DNA of 54,183 nt from Cymbomonas tetramitiformis (taxonomy: Eukaryota > Chlorophyta > Pyramimonadophyceae > Pyramimonadales > Pyramimonadaceae): contig LGRX02014007.1 of the NCBI GenBank assembly GCA_001247695.2, forward strand, positions 1 to 54,183, read 5' to 3'. Each line of letters begins with the position of its first letter. The stretch's first letter is position 1. Of the stretch, positions 1-10,466 are shown piece by piece. The notes beneath the pieces were generated by a model. That model searched no databases. It saw only the letters and a program-made list of their open reading frames with translations, and had not been told where the DNA came from. A program made the position numbers and the translations under genes.

Positions 1-81
1 TGCCCCATGCCTCATGCCCCACTGCTGACTGTATGCCCCATTCCCCACTGCTGACGGTATGCCCCATGCCCCACGTGGCAG
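1..81. repeat. Short tandem repeat, about 26-bp unit
   Basis: About three degenerate copies of a unit built on ATGCCCCATGCCCCACTGCTGACTG-like sequence run to the splice acceptor at position 81. The repeat probably lies in the intron before the exon that follows. Confidence 0.6.
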
Positions 82-512
82 GTGAACACCGTATGTGGCT
101 CATGCCGGTGACCAACGGCATGCGATTCATATTACATGCAAAGACCTTCAGTGACAACGGCCTGATATCGATCGTGGCCGAGCAGTCTGACGATCCTTTA
201 GACGAAGATGCTAGGAAGCCATGGGAAAGGGATGCCGCTTTAGATGATCTGTTACAGCGGGGTTTTAAGCACATCTCCGAACTCTTCGATTTGCACGGGC
301 CCCCATTCCGTGTAGATGTGTTCCAATCCGCAAGACGATGGTATGTGAACGAGCTAGAAGTGTTTGGGGTAGGCGAGCTGCTGTCGGGGGTGGACGGGCC
401 CGAGTGTGATGCACTTTTGAAGGTTATTATGCACACTTTGGTTGTGCACAATGTGGTGTTTATTTTTGTGGCCCGAGCTGTTGGAATGAGTTTCACAAGT
501 TTTAACTGTTGA
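82..512 (+). CDS. Probable last exon of an unidentified gene
   Basis: The sequence CCACGTGGCAG followed by GTGAAC looks like a 3' splice site, and the frame stays open from there to a TGA at 510-512, about 143 codons. The composition is protein-like and unlike the flanking low-complexity DNA. The stretch RVDVFQSARRWYVNELEVFG, followed by G-G-EL, loosely resembles the C-terminal part of ATP-grasp enzymes, where an R-x-D strand and an N-E pair bind magnesium. That family link is a weak inference, since the earlier exons lie outside the window. No polyadenylation signal was recognised, and the next feature downstream is the 3' end of a LINE on the opposite strand. Confidence 0.5.
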
Positions 513-686
513 GTAGAATACATATGATTGTGCCTCAAACTAGAGGTGAACACTTGCACATAGTATTTGTGCTCTATTGTGTGTCAACACATGTGCTTTT
601 TATTTGAGAAAAGAAAAAGAAAAAGAGACACCCTTGGACGGGGTGTGGGGCTTTGTGAGTCCCCTTGACTCTTTCTTCTTTGTCCC

Positions 687-1484
687 TTAGTCTGGTTCCT
701 TGTCTACTTTTGTTCTATATAGTCTGTTTAGGCTTACTGCAAATCCTGTCGCTAGGTCATGTATTTTCCTGAGTAGGTGTAGGGCTTCTTGTTTGTCGAA
801 TCCTAAATGTTTGGTCAGTATTTTCTCCGTGTGTTCGTATATCGTTCCCGTGTTGCCGAATACCATCACGTGTAGCGTTACCTTGTAGCCATATAATTCC
901 AGTAGCTTTACCAGCGGTGTGTATTTTGTGTACTTCGTCTTTAGTGCTTCCTCCCAACTCATTTCGTCTGTGTATGTTACCTCTATCAGGTGTATGTGGC
1001 CCGCTTCCGTCATTGCCTTTTGGTGTGTGTAACCAGGCTGCTCATTCCCCTTTTCAGTTCCCTCAAGCATTACTATGTCCACGTAGTGTGGTATGGTGTC
1101 CTTTCCGTGCTCTGGTGCCGGTGTGTTTCGTCCGTCCAGTCTGCATTGCCCCCTCGTGAGGAGGAAGTCTTCTATTGGCCTTCCGTTGTTCATTCCTTTC
1201 CCTTTTTTCCCCGCATGGGTTCTTATTACGCATCCTCCTTTCCTGCCTTTGCTAATTGCTTTTGCTATCATTTTGGTGGTCTCATCCGACCTGCTTATTA
1301 CCATGTTCTTTATCTCCCTCTCTGTGCATCCTCCCAGCACATGGGCTGTGCGTATGAATCCTCCCGCGTTTACTTGTCTGGGCATCCCGCAGCATTTGCA
1401 TTTTTGCGGCCTTCTCCCTCCTTGCTGCTTTTTGTATGGTCCTGCTGGTAGTTTGTTCGCCCGGCATCTTAGCAGGACTGTCAC
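687..1484 (-). pseudogene. LINE C-terminal Cys-rich motif and restriction-like endonuclease
   Basis: The segment begins with a Cys/His motif (KCKCCGMP, then RTAHVLGGC) of the kind that precedes the endonuclease in R2/RandI-type LINEs. It continues with a PD-(D/E)xK-type core: HIHLIEVTYTDEM, a K-x3-KY pair near 930, and VTLHVMVFGNTGTIY. In this family the domain nicks target DNA to prime reverse transcription. The segment ends at a normal stop at 687. It is in the same frame as the 1551-6035 segment but separated from it by the shifted bridge. The residue pattern supports the endonuclease call, but an exact catalytic assignment would need an alignment. Confidence 0.75.
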
Positions 1485-1495
1485 GTCATGCTCGT

Positions 1496-1798
1496 TTAGG
1501 TATTCTGTTCCCTTCTTCCAGTATCATTGGAGAGCTTATGCATGGCTTTATCACCTTTCAGGTGCTGCATGTATTTTTCTGGCTTTTCTCGTGTTGCTGT
1601 CAGTATTTTTTCCCTCGAGGCCCTTCTCCATTCCTTCACTTGGTGTACTTCCTTTTGCGCTGCTTCCTGGTCCTGTACCATTTCCTGGAGTGCTCTCCAT
1701 TCTTCCTGTGCTTCCTCCTGTTGTTGGGCCATTTCTCTGAGCTCGGCTGCGGTGTCCTGCTGTGTTGTCATGTCCACATTCTGTGTTTCCGGTAGCAT
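1496..1798 (-). pseudogene. LINE coiled-coil bridge in a shifted frame
   Basis: This 100-codon segment is rich in Gln, Glu and Arg (for example AQQQEEAQEEWRALQEMVQ) and continues the coiled coil of the preceding frame. It is displaced by one frame from both the upstream part and the downstream endonuclease part, which share a frame with each other. Two compensating indels near 1800 and 1490 are the simplest explanation. Whether they are real decay or assembly errors cannot be told from the sequence alone. Confidence 0.65.
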
Positions 1799-4700
1799 TC
1801 AGTTTCTGGGTTGACCCTTGTGCAGTTTCTCCTTGGGCTTCCCTCGGCCCTTCAGCTTCCCGTAGGGCTGGTTGGTCGGGTTTTGCCTGGCTTTGGGTTC
1901 TTCTTCGTTTTTGTCTTTCTCCCTGTTCTAATGCCTCCTCTTTCTGTATTGTTCTTGTCTTCCATGCCTCTTCCTTATTCATTTCTACTTCCCGTGTGCT
2001 CTCTCGCCCTTGCCCCCTCTTTTGTTTAGCTTGTTGCGCTGTTTGTACTTGCTGCTCCTGTATTAATGCCTCCTCCTCTTGTCGTTCCATCCTCTGGAGT
2101 TCCAATTCCTCTTCCTGTTCCTGTTGCCATTCTGGTTCGTCGGGCCAGGTGTCTGCCCAGGCTGTTTCTATTTCAGTAGGCTCCCGGTTTTTTTGTGCGT
2201 ATTCTGCCTCCGTCCTCTCAATGCGTTGTCTTTTGGTCTCCCATTCTTCTGGCCCGGTTTCTAGTTTCCTTTTTAGTCTTTGTATTATGTTTGTTTTTCC
2301 CGTCATTTTTGCCTCCCTCACCTTTTTTGTTACGTGGTTGAGTATTGCTTGGTGTCCTTCCAGTTGTCTACCTGTGGCCTCGCATATTGCCAGTAGCATC
2401 ACTGTATCCGTGTTGTCGTGGTTAAGGCCGTATTCCCCTTCTTCACAGGCCCTTTTTGCCACCTCGTCCGCCATTTCATTCCCATGTATTCCCACATGCG
2501 CTTTAACCTTATATAGGGCCACTTTTGTTCCTTCCTTATTTAGCATTTGTATTTGTTTCATTATTTTCCACAGCATGTCCCTGTGTACATGCCTTTCCAG
2601 CGTGTGCGGCCTTCTTTTCATGTTTTGTATTTGGTAGAGGGAGGTTAGACTATCCGTGCATATGCTGACTTTTTCTTCTCCCGAGTTTGAGTCTAGTGTC
2701 AGTGCCATATATATGGCAGTGAGCTCCGCCCTGTTAACAGTTTGGCAGCGTCCGACCCATCTTTGCATGTGGTTCATTGCCCGTTCCCCTCTTGGGTCCC
2801 AGACTCCTGCCGCCGTTACTTCCTCGACTTCCCCGTTTTCCTTTTTGACTTTTCTTTGGCTTCCATCTGTGTAGACCATATTGTTTCTGTTATGCTTCCT
2901 GTGGGGCTCTGGGTATCCTTTTCCTTGGTTGTCCCACCTGCTTTCTGGTGGTGGTTCTGCTTTCTCCATTTCACCCCTTTCCCACTGCAGCCATTGGTCT
3001 CCGTTTATGTCCTCTTCCGTTGTGTCTGGGCCCGTAAATTGTAGTGCCCATCTTCTTAGGGCGTCTTTGTTTATTTCCTCCCTACTCCATGTGGTGTTAG
3101 CTCTTAGTACGTCCATAGTTGTTGGCCTCGGCCCCCTGTCCCCTCCTCTGTGCTCCCCTTCTTTTTTCCTGTCTTCCATCCACCGGTCAATTATCTCCTC
3201 TGTGTGGTTTTCCAGGTGGCCGCCTGGCAGTGCTTGCATGACCGGTAGTTCATGGTTCATCCATGGCGCGGAGTCTATGACGCAATCCTTCTCCCATTCT
3301 GTAATTGACCTAGGTCGCCTGTCCGCATCCTTGAGGGTAAGAGGCCTGTGTATGTAGCATGCTCTGCCTATCGTCCTGACTTTGCTTTGCGGGCACTTGA
3401 GAAGGGCCTTGCTGAATATGTCGTGGGTTTTGAGTGCGTCCGGGCAGTATTTTCTCCATCCTGCCGCGTTCGCTACTACCAGTATTCTCATGTTCCAGTT
3501 GCATTGTTTGGGTTTCTGTAGGTTCCCTTGCATCCAGTGGTCAGGTGGCAGGAAGGTGACCTGCCCTTCCTTTATCTCCAGTAACTCGTGTACCCTGTAT
3601 CCCATGTGCTTATTCAGCAGTTTTCTATACGGGCTTTTGGCATATGTGGGGTATATTCCTACCCCCAGAACGGGTTCGGCCGTTTTTGTGGAGTTAATTG
3701 CCTTTTTCAGTGCTTTGTAGAGGTCCCCTGCTGTGTACTCTGGGTTGAATTGGTATGACCCCAGTTTTTCCCATTGCTCTTCCCATGCCGAGCCTACAGC
3801 CCCAAATACCGAGTCTCGTGGGTATTGCGAGTAGTACGTTCTGGTGTCTTTGTGTACATTAAGTGGGGAGGCGAACACCTCTGTTTGGACTCCCATGGCT
3901 GTGTGTACCGCCTCCATCATTTCCGGGGGGAAGGTCCAGTGGTTTTGGTGTTTCATCTCCGCTTTGCTGGAGTACCTTATCAGCAGCTGTGCTATTTCCT
4001 CCTCAAAAGTGTTTACATGTATTTTGTGTTCTACACTTAGTTTCAGCCTTTTGGCCAGTTGTTTTTCTGTTGGCCTTTGTGCCGTGCTGTCACCCACCGC
4101 CTCGGCATATCTGTCGTACAATTCTCTAACTTTTACTGTGCTCAGCGTGCCTATAAGGCCTCCCTCCGGCTCGTAGCAGTAGGTGGTGTCACCTTCCGTG
4201 CGTAGTTGTCTGTCCTTCACACCTGGAATGTGCCTAATGTCCTGGTTCGGGTTCGTTTCCCTTGTGCATATTTCCAGGTGTGTTACTTCTTTCCAGTACC
4301 TCTGTTCGCCGTTTGGTTGTCCTGCCAGTATCTCTTCAGCGGGCTCACGTTTGGTCCTTTTGTCTCTCTTGTCATTCTTCCATTCTTCCACTAGGTTTTC
4401 CCATCCTTGGTCCGAGGAGAGGTTGTGTTTGAGCAGGTGTGTTCTTACTGTTTCTTCTGTGCTCCACGTCGTCTGTTCGTTTCCTTCACCATCGGTCCAC
4501 CGTATTTCGTACTGTGTTACTTTCGAGGTCGAGTCTGTGTAGTTTTGCAGGTACTGTCTGGTTGCCAGTATCCCGGCGGGCGTGTAGTTTCCCTCTTGTC
4601 CTAGCATGTCCATTCGGTCTTCCTGTGTTGACCACTGGCCTCTGTCCTGTTGCCCCGACTTCCTCTTTACTCTCCCCCGTGGGTGTCTTGTGGTCATCAC

Positions 4701-6035
4701 GTCATCTTCCTCCTTTTCTTGGTCGGTTTCTATGCCCAGGACTTCCTTCTCATGTTCCGTCCACTCCACCTCTGACTGTTCGAAGTGCTTCGTTTGGTTG
4801 GCTAGCGGGTACATAGACAGTAGTTGCAGTATATCCTTCAGACTGTTTCCAGCCTCATGCAGCGCCTTTATTTGTGCCGGCCAGTTGCTTATGTTTTCCA
4901 TACTTGCGGTGCTTTTGGTGTACCTCTCTAGCTCTCCTGTTTTCCGTTCCTGTATGTATTCTGGTTTTAGCCTTCTGTTCCACACATGGTCCCAGTGGTC
5001 CCCTGGTTTCTTAATGTCGTTGGGTTGTGCTTCGCAAATGTATGGGTATAGGTGCAGCATTCCCTGTGCTATCTTTGTTGCCGTCTTGGTGTCGTGTTTC
5101 CTTCCACCTGTTGCTTTCAGTGTTTCTATTGGTATGGCACTTTTCCCGTCTGCCGTGGTTAAGTTCTTGAGGTCCGGGTAGTTTCTGAATAGTGTGAGTA
5201 GTTTGGTAAAGTTTATTTGCTTAGTGGCTTGCTGAGTTTTCGTTTCCTGTATTACATTTACTGTTCCCATTTTTTCAAAGCCTGTCGTCGCGGGCTGCGA
5301 CTGTGGGTCTCTGTATTCTGTATCCATTCTCCTCAGGTGCTTGGTCGTTCTGGTGGTGCCCTCCATTTCCGCGTTTGTGTATACCCTTTTAGCCTTTCCC
5401 AGCTGCCTCATTATAGGTAGTGTTTCTTTACCCAGTTCCTGCATGTGGCTTCCCACTCCTTTCACGTGTATTCCATATTCATTCAGAGCATTCATCTTCC
5501 TCAGAGTGTTCGTTTGTGTCTGCAGTCCCATTTTTAGCTTGCTCCTTGTGCTGCTGTGTCCCCTTTCTTCGAAGTGTTTTTCCAGTAGCCCGGCTGTGGA
5601 CCTGCTGACTTGTGACATTCTTTGTCTGGTTTGAAGGTTTCTCTCCCTTTTGCCGTATCCCATCTGGGCCCCTTTGTCTTCCTCACTCTGAACAGCGCCT
5701 GCCAGTCCCGTGTATACTTCCTGTGCATATATTGCCTGTAGGGACTGGAGTCCCAGTCCATATTCCTCTTTTTCCTCCGTGTTTAGTTCATTGGGCGTGC
5801 CATTCGCGGGGAGTCCATATATTCTTTTCATCGCGGCTCCCAGCTGATTTTCGGCCTGCTGTATTTCACCCTGTGTGTATATCGCTATATCCCGAGGTGG
5901 AGTCCGTATTTGAATTTCCCCAGTATGGCCGACTTCAGGGAGTACTCTTTTTGTCTTTGTGTGAGGGGGGTTGCCAATAGTGCGTCTATTCTTCTTTTGA
6001 GTTCCTGTAGTGACTTTCTTTTTTCCTCCTTCCAT
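1551..6035 (-). pseudogene. LINE central part: linker, RNase H, coiled coil
   Basis: This frame, open for almost 4.5 kb, continues the LINE polyprotein. RNase H starts at 2880 with VYTDGS. It has the second acidic residue in NRAELTAIYMAL, the third in ICTDSLTS, and the closing GNEMADEVAK, so all four metal-binding positions are present. A long linker of about 1000 residues separates it from the RT. Within the linker the segment YEIRWTDGEGNEQTTW resembles a chromodomain-like fold (YxVRW then TW), but this is weak. After RNase H comes a Gln/Glu/Arg-rich coiled coil. Coding shifts to another frame near 1800, so the last 80 or so residues of this frame are probably out-of-frame reading. Confidence 0.85.
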
Positions 6036-7411
6036 GTCCCCAGCATATTGAGTAGGACCCCTAGGTATTTGTAGGTATCCCCGGCTTTAAGGACTTTTAG
6101 CGTTCGACTTCCGCATTTCACCCCTTGGTGCCTACTTTCTTTCACATTTTTGTTGCCATGTTCTACCCCTGTTATCTTTGTTTTGTCCTCGTTTATTCTG
6201 AGTCCACTCCAGTCTCCAAATGCCGAGAGCTTCTTTAGCTGTTGCTCCATTCCTGTCATTAGTTTGGTTAGTATAATTAGGTCGTCCACAAACGCCCCCG
6301 AGGAGGTTCTCAGTTCCCCTCTGAGCTCCTTGTCAGTTGCATACTTGTGCTGGTATCCATGGTCCCCCACCTCTAGCCATCTAAGGAGAGGTTCCAGGTA
6401 TAGTATGAACAGTAGCGGGCTCATGCTGTCCCCTTGCAGAATCCCCCTTCTTATTGGCACCTCTTCCGAGACCTGGTCCCCTACTTTTGCTCTCATTTGC
6501 ATGGAGTCCTCCTCGTTTTCACCCAGTATGTCCCTAACAGCTTCGGTAAGTTGTGGTGGCACCCCTAGGTGTTTTAGTGTCGTAATGAGTCTTTTGTGGT
6601 CAACCGAGCCATACGCATTTTCGAAGTCCACGTAGGTTGCATGTAGGTTTCGTTTGGAGAGGTTGGCGTCTTCAATGGCATTGGTTACCCTGGTGAGTTG
6701 CTTCATTGTGTTGTGGTTTTCCCTTGAGCCCTCTTGTGCTTCCGAGAGCATGCCGTTTATTTCACAGAAGTCAGCTAGCATTTTTGTGAGTACTGTAGTG
6801 TATAATTTGAACAGGCAATCCAGTAGTGCTATAGGTCGGTAGTTTTTTTGTTTTGTTACTTCACCCTGCTTGTGGTGGAAGCAGAAGTAGCCTTTTTTCC
6901 ATGGTAGGGGGGTGTGTCTGTGCTCCCACATTAATTTCATGAGTTCACACAGTTGGTCATGGAATCTGTCCGGCATCTGTTTCAGTATTTCATTTTGTAT
7001 CCCCATGGGCCCGGCTGCTTTGTTGGTTTTCATTTTCTTCACCGCTTGTCGATAGGCTTCTTTGTCCACTTTCAGGTTTACTTTTGTTTGGTCCGGCCTT
7101 GTGCATTGGTTTTCCTTCATGTAGTTCTTGTACCTTTCGTCAAGCCAGGGTGGCGTATTCTTAAGTCCTTTCTCTGGTTCCTTCATTTTGTATGGTTCCG
7201 ACCGCGCAATGTGTTCGCCCATTGCCTGTGCCACTTTTTGGTGTCCTACTACTAGCTCTCCTTGTATGGTTTCCATCGCTTGTATTGTTGCGGCTGGTGC
7301 TGTTCCATTTTCTATCTCTTTTTTGTATATCAATTTATGGTAGTGCTTTATGTTGCCCCAGTATCCTTCTCTTGTATTTGAGACATATTGGATATATGAT
7401 ATTGCACTGCA
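5885..7411 (-). pseudogene. LINE reverse transcriptase part
   Basis: The translation shows the non-LTR RT blocks in order: a KAAGPMGIQNEILK block, the NYRPIALLDCLFKLYTTVL block, DFENAYGSVDH with the first catalytic Asp, RRGILQGDSMSPLLF, and the catalytic FVDD box at 6281-6292 in place of the usual YADD. A thumb-like segment with KYLGVLLN follows. The enzyme would copy element RNA at a nicked target in the nucleus. The frame is open upstream to 7411 with no convincing start codon, so the protein is N-terminally truncated. Near 5890-5910 the reading frame changes and coding continues in the next frame, which overlaps this one. Confidence in the RT call is very high; confidence in function is low. 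Confidence 0.92.
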
Positions 7412-8470
7412 TCACAGTGCCCGGCAATTATCACATACTTGTTGACCTCCCGCGTATACTCGGTGACTGTGATAACCTCAACTCCATATCTGTCTTATTG
7501 CTTCGAAAAATTGTCGGAGTCATGCACCGTGAAGTTTTAAATACCATTTATGTGTACATAAATGATATGCATGATCTTAACCCCTTAGTTGCCGGAGGAA
7601 TTTCGGGGTTTTGAAAATTTCGGTTTATTTGCAATAACTTTGGCATAAGGGGCCTGCCTTAACTTTTGAAAATAGTGTCGGAAAGGTCTTCTCAAGGCGA
7701 ATCACACGCAAACGTTAGAAATACATGACACTTGATACTGATGACGTGATTGTCAACTAAAAAATGTTGATGGATGTGCATATCGTTAACAATGTAAGCC
7801 CTAATATTGACCCTATACCTCCAGGTATAATCTTACCAAGTGCTCAACATGCGGTTAGGGCTACTTATATTATTAGGGGTTTGTAACACTATGACACATG
7901 TGCCCTAAATGTGACTCATTATGGTCAAGCTAAAATAGAGTGCGTCTAGGGAAATATTTAGAGCATCGTCGCAACATGGTTGCTTCCAAGTGCATGGCTG
8001 CACGCGGCTCGATAAGAGCTTTTCAAAACTGTCTTCAAAAGTGAATTTGAGTTATTTGTCGCCGAGAAAATCAGTTTTGAGTGTTAGATGGACATGTCCA
8101 TCAGCTGGCAGCTAAGGGGTTAAATTCCGAAATTCATGTTTTTGGCTCACCCACGTATTTGGTGGAAATGATGTGCATTTTGCCCTGAAAATCACATAGT
8201 GCTCACATCGTGCGTTGATCTTGGCAAGCTTTTCACGAGTTCCCCTCATTTTGAACGCTCGTAACCTTTGAATAAGACCATTCAATGATGCCAAATCGAC
8301 GGGATAACCTCATATGCGCATATGATGCCCGATGTAAGCGATACCCTAACCTTAATCACACTCAAAAAAAGTTTCCGCATACCGGAAATATTTGAAAACG
8401 ATAAAGAGATACTCGTCAGACTGTGTTTATGAACACACCCAAACGGGGGGATATCGATTCAGATGAAATT
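7412..8470. other. Intergenic, nothing recognised
   Basis: No convincing open frame, repeat array or structured RNA was seen. It is moderately AT-rich with many stops in all frames. Confidence 0.5.
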
Positions 8471-8514
8471 AGCTAGGGGGTAGCTAGGGGTAGCTAGGGG
8501 TAGCTAGGGTAGCT
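8471..8514. repeat. Tandem decamer GGTAGCTAGG
   Basis: Four to five near-perfect copies of a 10-11 bp unit (GGGGTAGCTA) lie side by side. A diverged tail reads AGCTCAGCAGAGCGGAGCT. Confidence 0.8.
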
Positions 8515-8979
8515 CAGCAGAGCGGAGCTAAGTCAGATAGCTGTGTGTGTTGGCAAAGATCTATGTTTGAGGCTTGGCGCTTCCGCACACGTGCATTTCA
8601 AGCGAGCGTTTCTTTGTGTACTGTCGTGTGTACATTGAGCTTTGAACTCTCCCAGCTTATATTCTTCCACCTTCAGACTTAGCTCTTGAGTCACAAAGAG
8701 AATGGGTTTTGGAGCGTCCAGATATCTAAATAGTACCGACGAATCTGGGAGCACAAACGCAAAGGCCGAGGGCACTTGACCGAGCACACACGTGGTTCTC
8801 TGTCTGGCGTGCTCGCGGGGACCGACCCTCAGATATATGAACTTCTACAGGACGCCCGCCAGCAGGGTCATCCACGTACTGTCCTATCCATCAATCCCCC
8901 AAATCTTCGTTCGTTGCTCTCTCGCTTGTGGAGAGCGCCGAGAACAAAGTGTTGCGAACGCCTGCTACTGCAGGGAACA

Positions 8980-10466
8980 ATGTTGAAGTGCATGCTCAGC
9001 ATTATCACCATCTTTTTAAGTCTCCACTTTATCGGTCTCCACAAACCCTGCTCCAAGAATCCACAACCTGTAACGCCCAGTAACTCCAGGTATGTATCTT
9101 GCACTTGCGGAAAAGCCGGCGCTCTACAAAACCCAGCCTTGCAGATACAGAGCACCAGTATGCCACCTTACGAGGGAATAGCTCTATCGTAGAAAATCTA
9201 CTTAGCATGGCTGTGAGAGCACATTCTTTGACAATAAGCTGCCACGCACATCTTTGGTCCTTGATTTCGGCATCCCTTATGTCTGGTGTATTCACAGCTA
9301 CATCCAAGTGCAGCACTTGATCTGTATGGAGAGGTAGTTCACTCGTGTGATGTTCACTATACGTTGCGGTATAGTTTAGTGCAAATTTCTTTGCTTTATG
9401 TTGTACTCAGCTTAAAACGTTGGGCTGATGTTGATTACTGGGTTTGGCGGTCAAGGACAGCGATATGGCAGATCACAGAGAGCCAATTGGAAGAGAAGGC
9501 TTGGATGAGTATCCACGTCGGTTGAAGATGCTGCGCAGTTTCGGTGATAACATGTGTCACTTCAAAGTAAATTCTGGTCCTGAAACCCAAATGGACAAAT
9601 GGGGAATTTTTGCCTCATCTCCGGTGAAGGCTGTGACATGGTCTCTCGTGAACGTCCTGCCTATTTTGCAGGTGACTGGCGACGTGTACCAATTTGGGGT
9701 ATTTGAGGGAACAACACTCAAGCAAATTAAAGGGACGTTTCCCTCAAATTTCATATGGGGCTTCGATAGCTTCCAAGGGCTTCCAGAAGAAACTAAGAGT
9801 GTTCCCAGATTGCAACACTGGAGTTCTGGTCAGTATAATGCCACCTTCAAAGGTGTGACTATGGAGGGGTTGACTCGGAGTTTTGGGGGGCCGGATGAAG
9901 TGCAATTTGTCAAGGGCTTTTACAACGAATCGCTCAATGCGGACACTGTGGAAAGCTTCCTTCCACGCAGAATGGCTCCGGCGCTTTATGTAGATATTGA
10001 TTGTGATTTGTACATATCGACGGTGCATTCTCTAGATTGGATGTTTCGCGAGGGGCTAATTCAAGTTGGGACGCTCATTGGGTATGACGACTGGTGGGTA
10101 GTGCCATGTGCGTCACACCGTCGACAAGACAAAATTGGAAAGTACGTGAGTCCCAGAGCAGAACAGGTGATGGGCAGGCCGGCTGTGGATGTGTATGCCC
10201 ATGGCGGTGAGGCACAAGCGCACAGAGAAATGTCCGTTAAGTACAACGTCAGGTTCCGCTGTGTATGTGGACCATGTGCTTCCAATATGGTTCACACCCA
10301 CACAGACTGGCGGCCGTACTTTGTGGTGGAGGCCATGGGCCCTGGTGTGACCCCCGATCACGGTTTCACCATGACGGCTGATGACGTTGTCAAGTGGACA
10401 AGCTCAAATAGAAACTGCATATTTCACTACAGGCGAAGTTTCGATTATGTCTCCACGGAGGAGTGA
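8980..10466 (+). CDS. TylF/macrocin-type O-methyltransferase, membrane-anchored, two exons
   Basis: The proposed model joins 8980-9089 and 9461-10466 and gives 371 residues. The donor CCAG|GTATGT and the acceptor AAGGACAG|CGATATGG keep the frame. Exon 1 begins MLKCMLSIITIFLSLHFIGL, a short basic start plus one hydrophobic helix, which suggests a signal anchor and placement in the secretory pathway. Exon 2 holds the methyltransferase. GVFEGTTL is the SAM-binding loop, WGFDSFQGLPE (residue 136 on) is the hallmark of the TylF/MycF family, and YVDIDCDLY (Asp 214/216) with GYDDWW (Asp 245/246) are the expected metal-binding positions. Family members methylate sugar hydroxyls, some of them on glycans or natural products. 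The substrate is unknown. The family call is strong; the first exon is inferred, and translation could instead start at the ATG at 9465. Confidence 0.8.
9090..9460 (+). other. Inferred intron in the O-methyltransferase gene
   Basis: GTATGT donor at 9090 and GGACAG acceptor ending at 9460. Splicing links a signal-anchor exon to the catalytic exon in the same phase. The tract before the acceptor is not strongly pyrimidine-rich, so another nearby acceptor is possible. Confidence 0.5.

Larger units (their letters stand above)
612..7411 (-). mobile_element. LINE (RandI/Dualen-like) with RT, RNase H and restriction-like endonuclease
   Basis: A single long coding region on the minus strand runs RT, long linker, RNase H, Gln/Glu-rich coiled coil, Cys-rich motif, PD-(D/E)xK-type endonuclease. 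This order, with RNase H inside a LINE and a C-terminal restriction-like endonuclease, is known from the RandI/Dualen clade first described in Chlamydomonas. No apurinic-type endonuclease is visible upstream of the RT, so the 5' end is probably missing: the RT frame is closed by a TGA at 7412-7414. The 3' end is a short UTR with a CCCCACACCCCG/GGGTG-type hairpin and a pyrimidine-rich end near 612. At least three frame changes (about 5890, 1800 and 1490) mean this copy is not intact as assembled. Confidence 0.8.

Noticed and set aside
917..5634. Many Cys/Phe/Ser-rich plus-strand ORFs opposite the LINE
   Set aside because: They are antisense shadows of the RT-RNase H coding region. Their low-complexity hydrophobic composition reflects Lys/Glu/Gln codons on the other strand.
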